Of a stretch of DNA of 5,302 nt, positions 4,760-5,302 are shown piece by piece. The stretch covers positions 1 to 5,302 of the forward strand of contig CAZLDQ010000312.1 in NCBI GenBank assembly GCA_964558295.1, in the 5' to 3' direction. Made by a program: the position numbers and the translations under genes. This DNA comes from JBDKTH01 sp964558295. Its GTDB lineage: Bacteria > Planctomycetota > Planctomycetia > Pirellulales > Thermoguttaceae. Positions within the stretch are counted from its first letter, which is position 1; each line of letters begins with the position of its first letter. The notes under the pieces are model-generated. The model was not told where the DNA came from. It searched no databases and saw only the letters and a list, made by a program, of their open reading frames with translations.

Positions 4760-5302
4760 TGCCGCTTCCTCAGCCTTCTTGTATCCCAGCATCTTGCTCG
4801 TGGCCGCCTCCATTGCCGCCCTAACCGGGTCGGTGGTCAGACGGCTGTAGATCATCGTCGTTTCGTGCCTCAGGTGTCCTAATGACTTGCCGATGACCTG
4901 GAGGCTCGCCCCGGTCAACGCTTGCCACGAACCGAGACTCCGGCGCAAATCGTGAATCCGCAAATCAGACAGCCCCGCGTCTGCTAGAATCCGCCGCCAC
5001 GCCCCCATAGGGTCAACCAAATGAGTTCCCTTCCGCCGCCCTGGAAAGACCCACGGGTTACCGGGCTTCGAGTACAGTCGAAGCTGCTCCAAGACCTGCA
5101 GCGCCGGCTCGACAAGTGGAACCACCACGGGCATGCCGGCCTTCGTGTTGGGAATCCGCCACTGCTTCAAGTCCATACTCACGTCGGCCCACCGCATCTG
5201 CTCGACGTTGCGCCGCCGCGCACCGGTGAGAAGACACATCAGCAAGACCCCTTGAAGGATTGGATTGGGCTCTTTCGCCAGGGCTGTGAAGAATTTGGGC
5301 AA
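4760..5302 (-). CDS. Tyrosine recombinase/integrase, catalytic domain (partial)
   Basis: The visible 181 codons are the catalytic domain of a phage-type tyrosine integrase, which cuts and rejoins attachment sites through a 3'-phosphotyrosine. All active-site positions are present. Counting from the right edge they are Arg I in TGARRRN (R29), the beta-hairpin Lys in NTKAGMPVVVPL (K54), HDLRR (H117, R120), LGHLRHETT (H143) and the nucleophile IYSRL (Y152). The codon at the right edge is TTG, read here as Leu in L-P-K-F-F. This is mid-protein, so the N-terminal arm and core-binding domains lie outside the window. The 3' end falls in the N gap, soon after the expected helix past the Tyr (VRAAMEAATSKMLGYKKAEE). 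If the gap is a multiple of three, the stop is TGA at 4719-4717, overlapping the next start. The enzyme appears intact as far as it is seen. Confidence 0.93.

Noticed and set aside
4127..5302. One 391-aa integrase-HTH fusion protein
   Set aside because: The fusion exists only if the 10 Ns represent a true length of 3k+1. The downstream part has its own ATG and strong Shine-Dalgarno, and the integrase would normally end near the gap.

Overview
The window looks like the core of an integrative mobile element, with every supported gene on the minus strand, so transcription runs right to left. The DNA is GC-rich. The style of the proteins (a catalytic integrase C-terminus, a 72-aa excisionase-like HTH protein, and a Prim-Pol/zinc/RepA-like helicase fusion with a GxxxxLKT P-loop) suggests a member of the Planctomycetota. 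That taxonomic guess rests on recalled protein style only. No tRNA, rRNA, CRISPR array, insertion sequence, capsid, terminase or conjugation gene is visible.

Integration module (right, about 4127-5302). The C-terminal catalytic domain of a tyrosine recombinase enters from the right edge and runs into a 10-N assembly gap at 4750-4759. Left of the gap a separate gene starts with a good ribosome binding site and encodes a 197-aa protein with a C-terminal HTH-like domain. Reading through the Ns as exactly 10 bases fuses the two into one false protein. If the gap is a multiple of three, the integrase ends in an ATGA overlap with the next start. A rho-independent terminator (4037-4063) closes this operon.

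Control region (3949-4126). This 178-bp stretch holds the terminator, phased GCAAC repeats on both sides of it, and a leader hairpin that would bury the Shine-Dalgarno of the excisionase-like gene.

Replication module (977-3948). It holds an excisionase/AlpA-like HTH protein (72 aa), a GC-rich palindrome, an 82-aa protein of unknown role and a 751-aa primase-helicase. The last has an archaeo-eukaryotic-type primase domain, a zinc motif, a RecA/RepA-like ATPase and a C-terminal winged-helix-like tail. Immediately after its stop is a roughly 145-bp noncoding segment with an alternating TA core inside a long inverted repeat. Short GGGAC/GTCCC iterons flank the core in opposite orientations. This is the best candidate for the element's replication origin and the most interesting feature of the window.

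Downstream accessory genes (1-945). These are a 111-aa protein of unknown function, a 122-aa winged-helix regulator, and a gene running off the left edge that overlaps the regulator by 4 bp (ATGA) and has a strong internal ribosome binding site.

Together the parts suggest an element that excises and integrates by tyrosine recombination and replicates autonomously from an iteron origin with its own primase-helicase, in the manner of phage-inducible islands or integrative plasmids. Whether it is a satellite, integrative plasmid or prophage remnant cannot be decided from this window.
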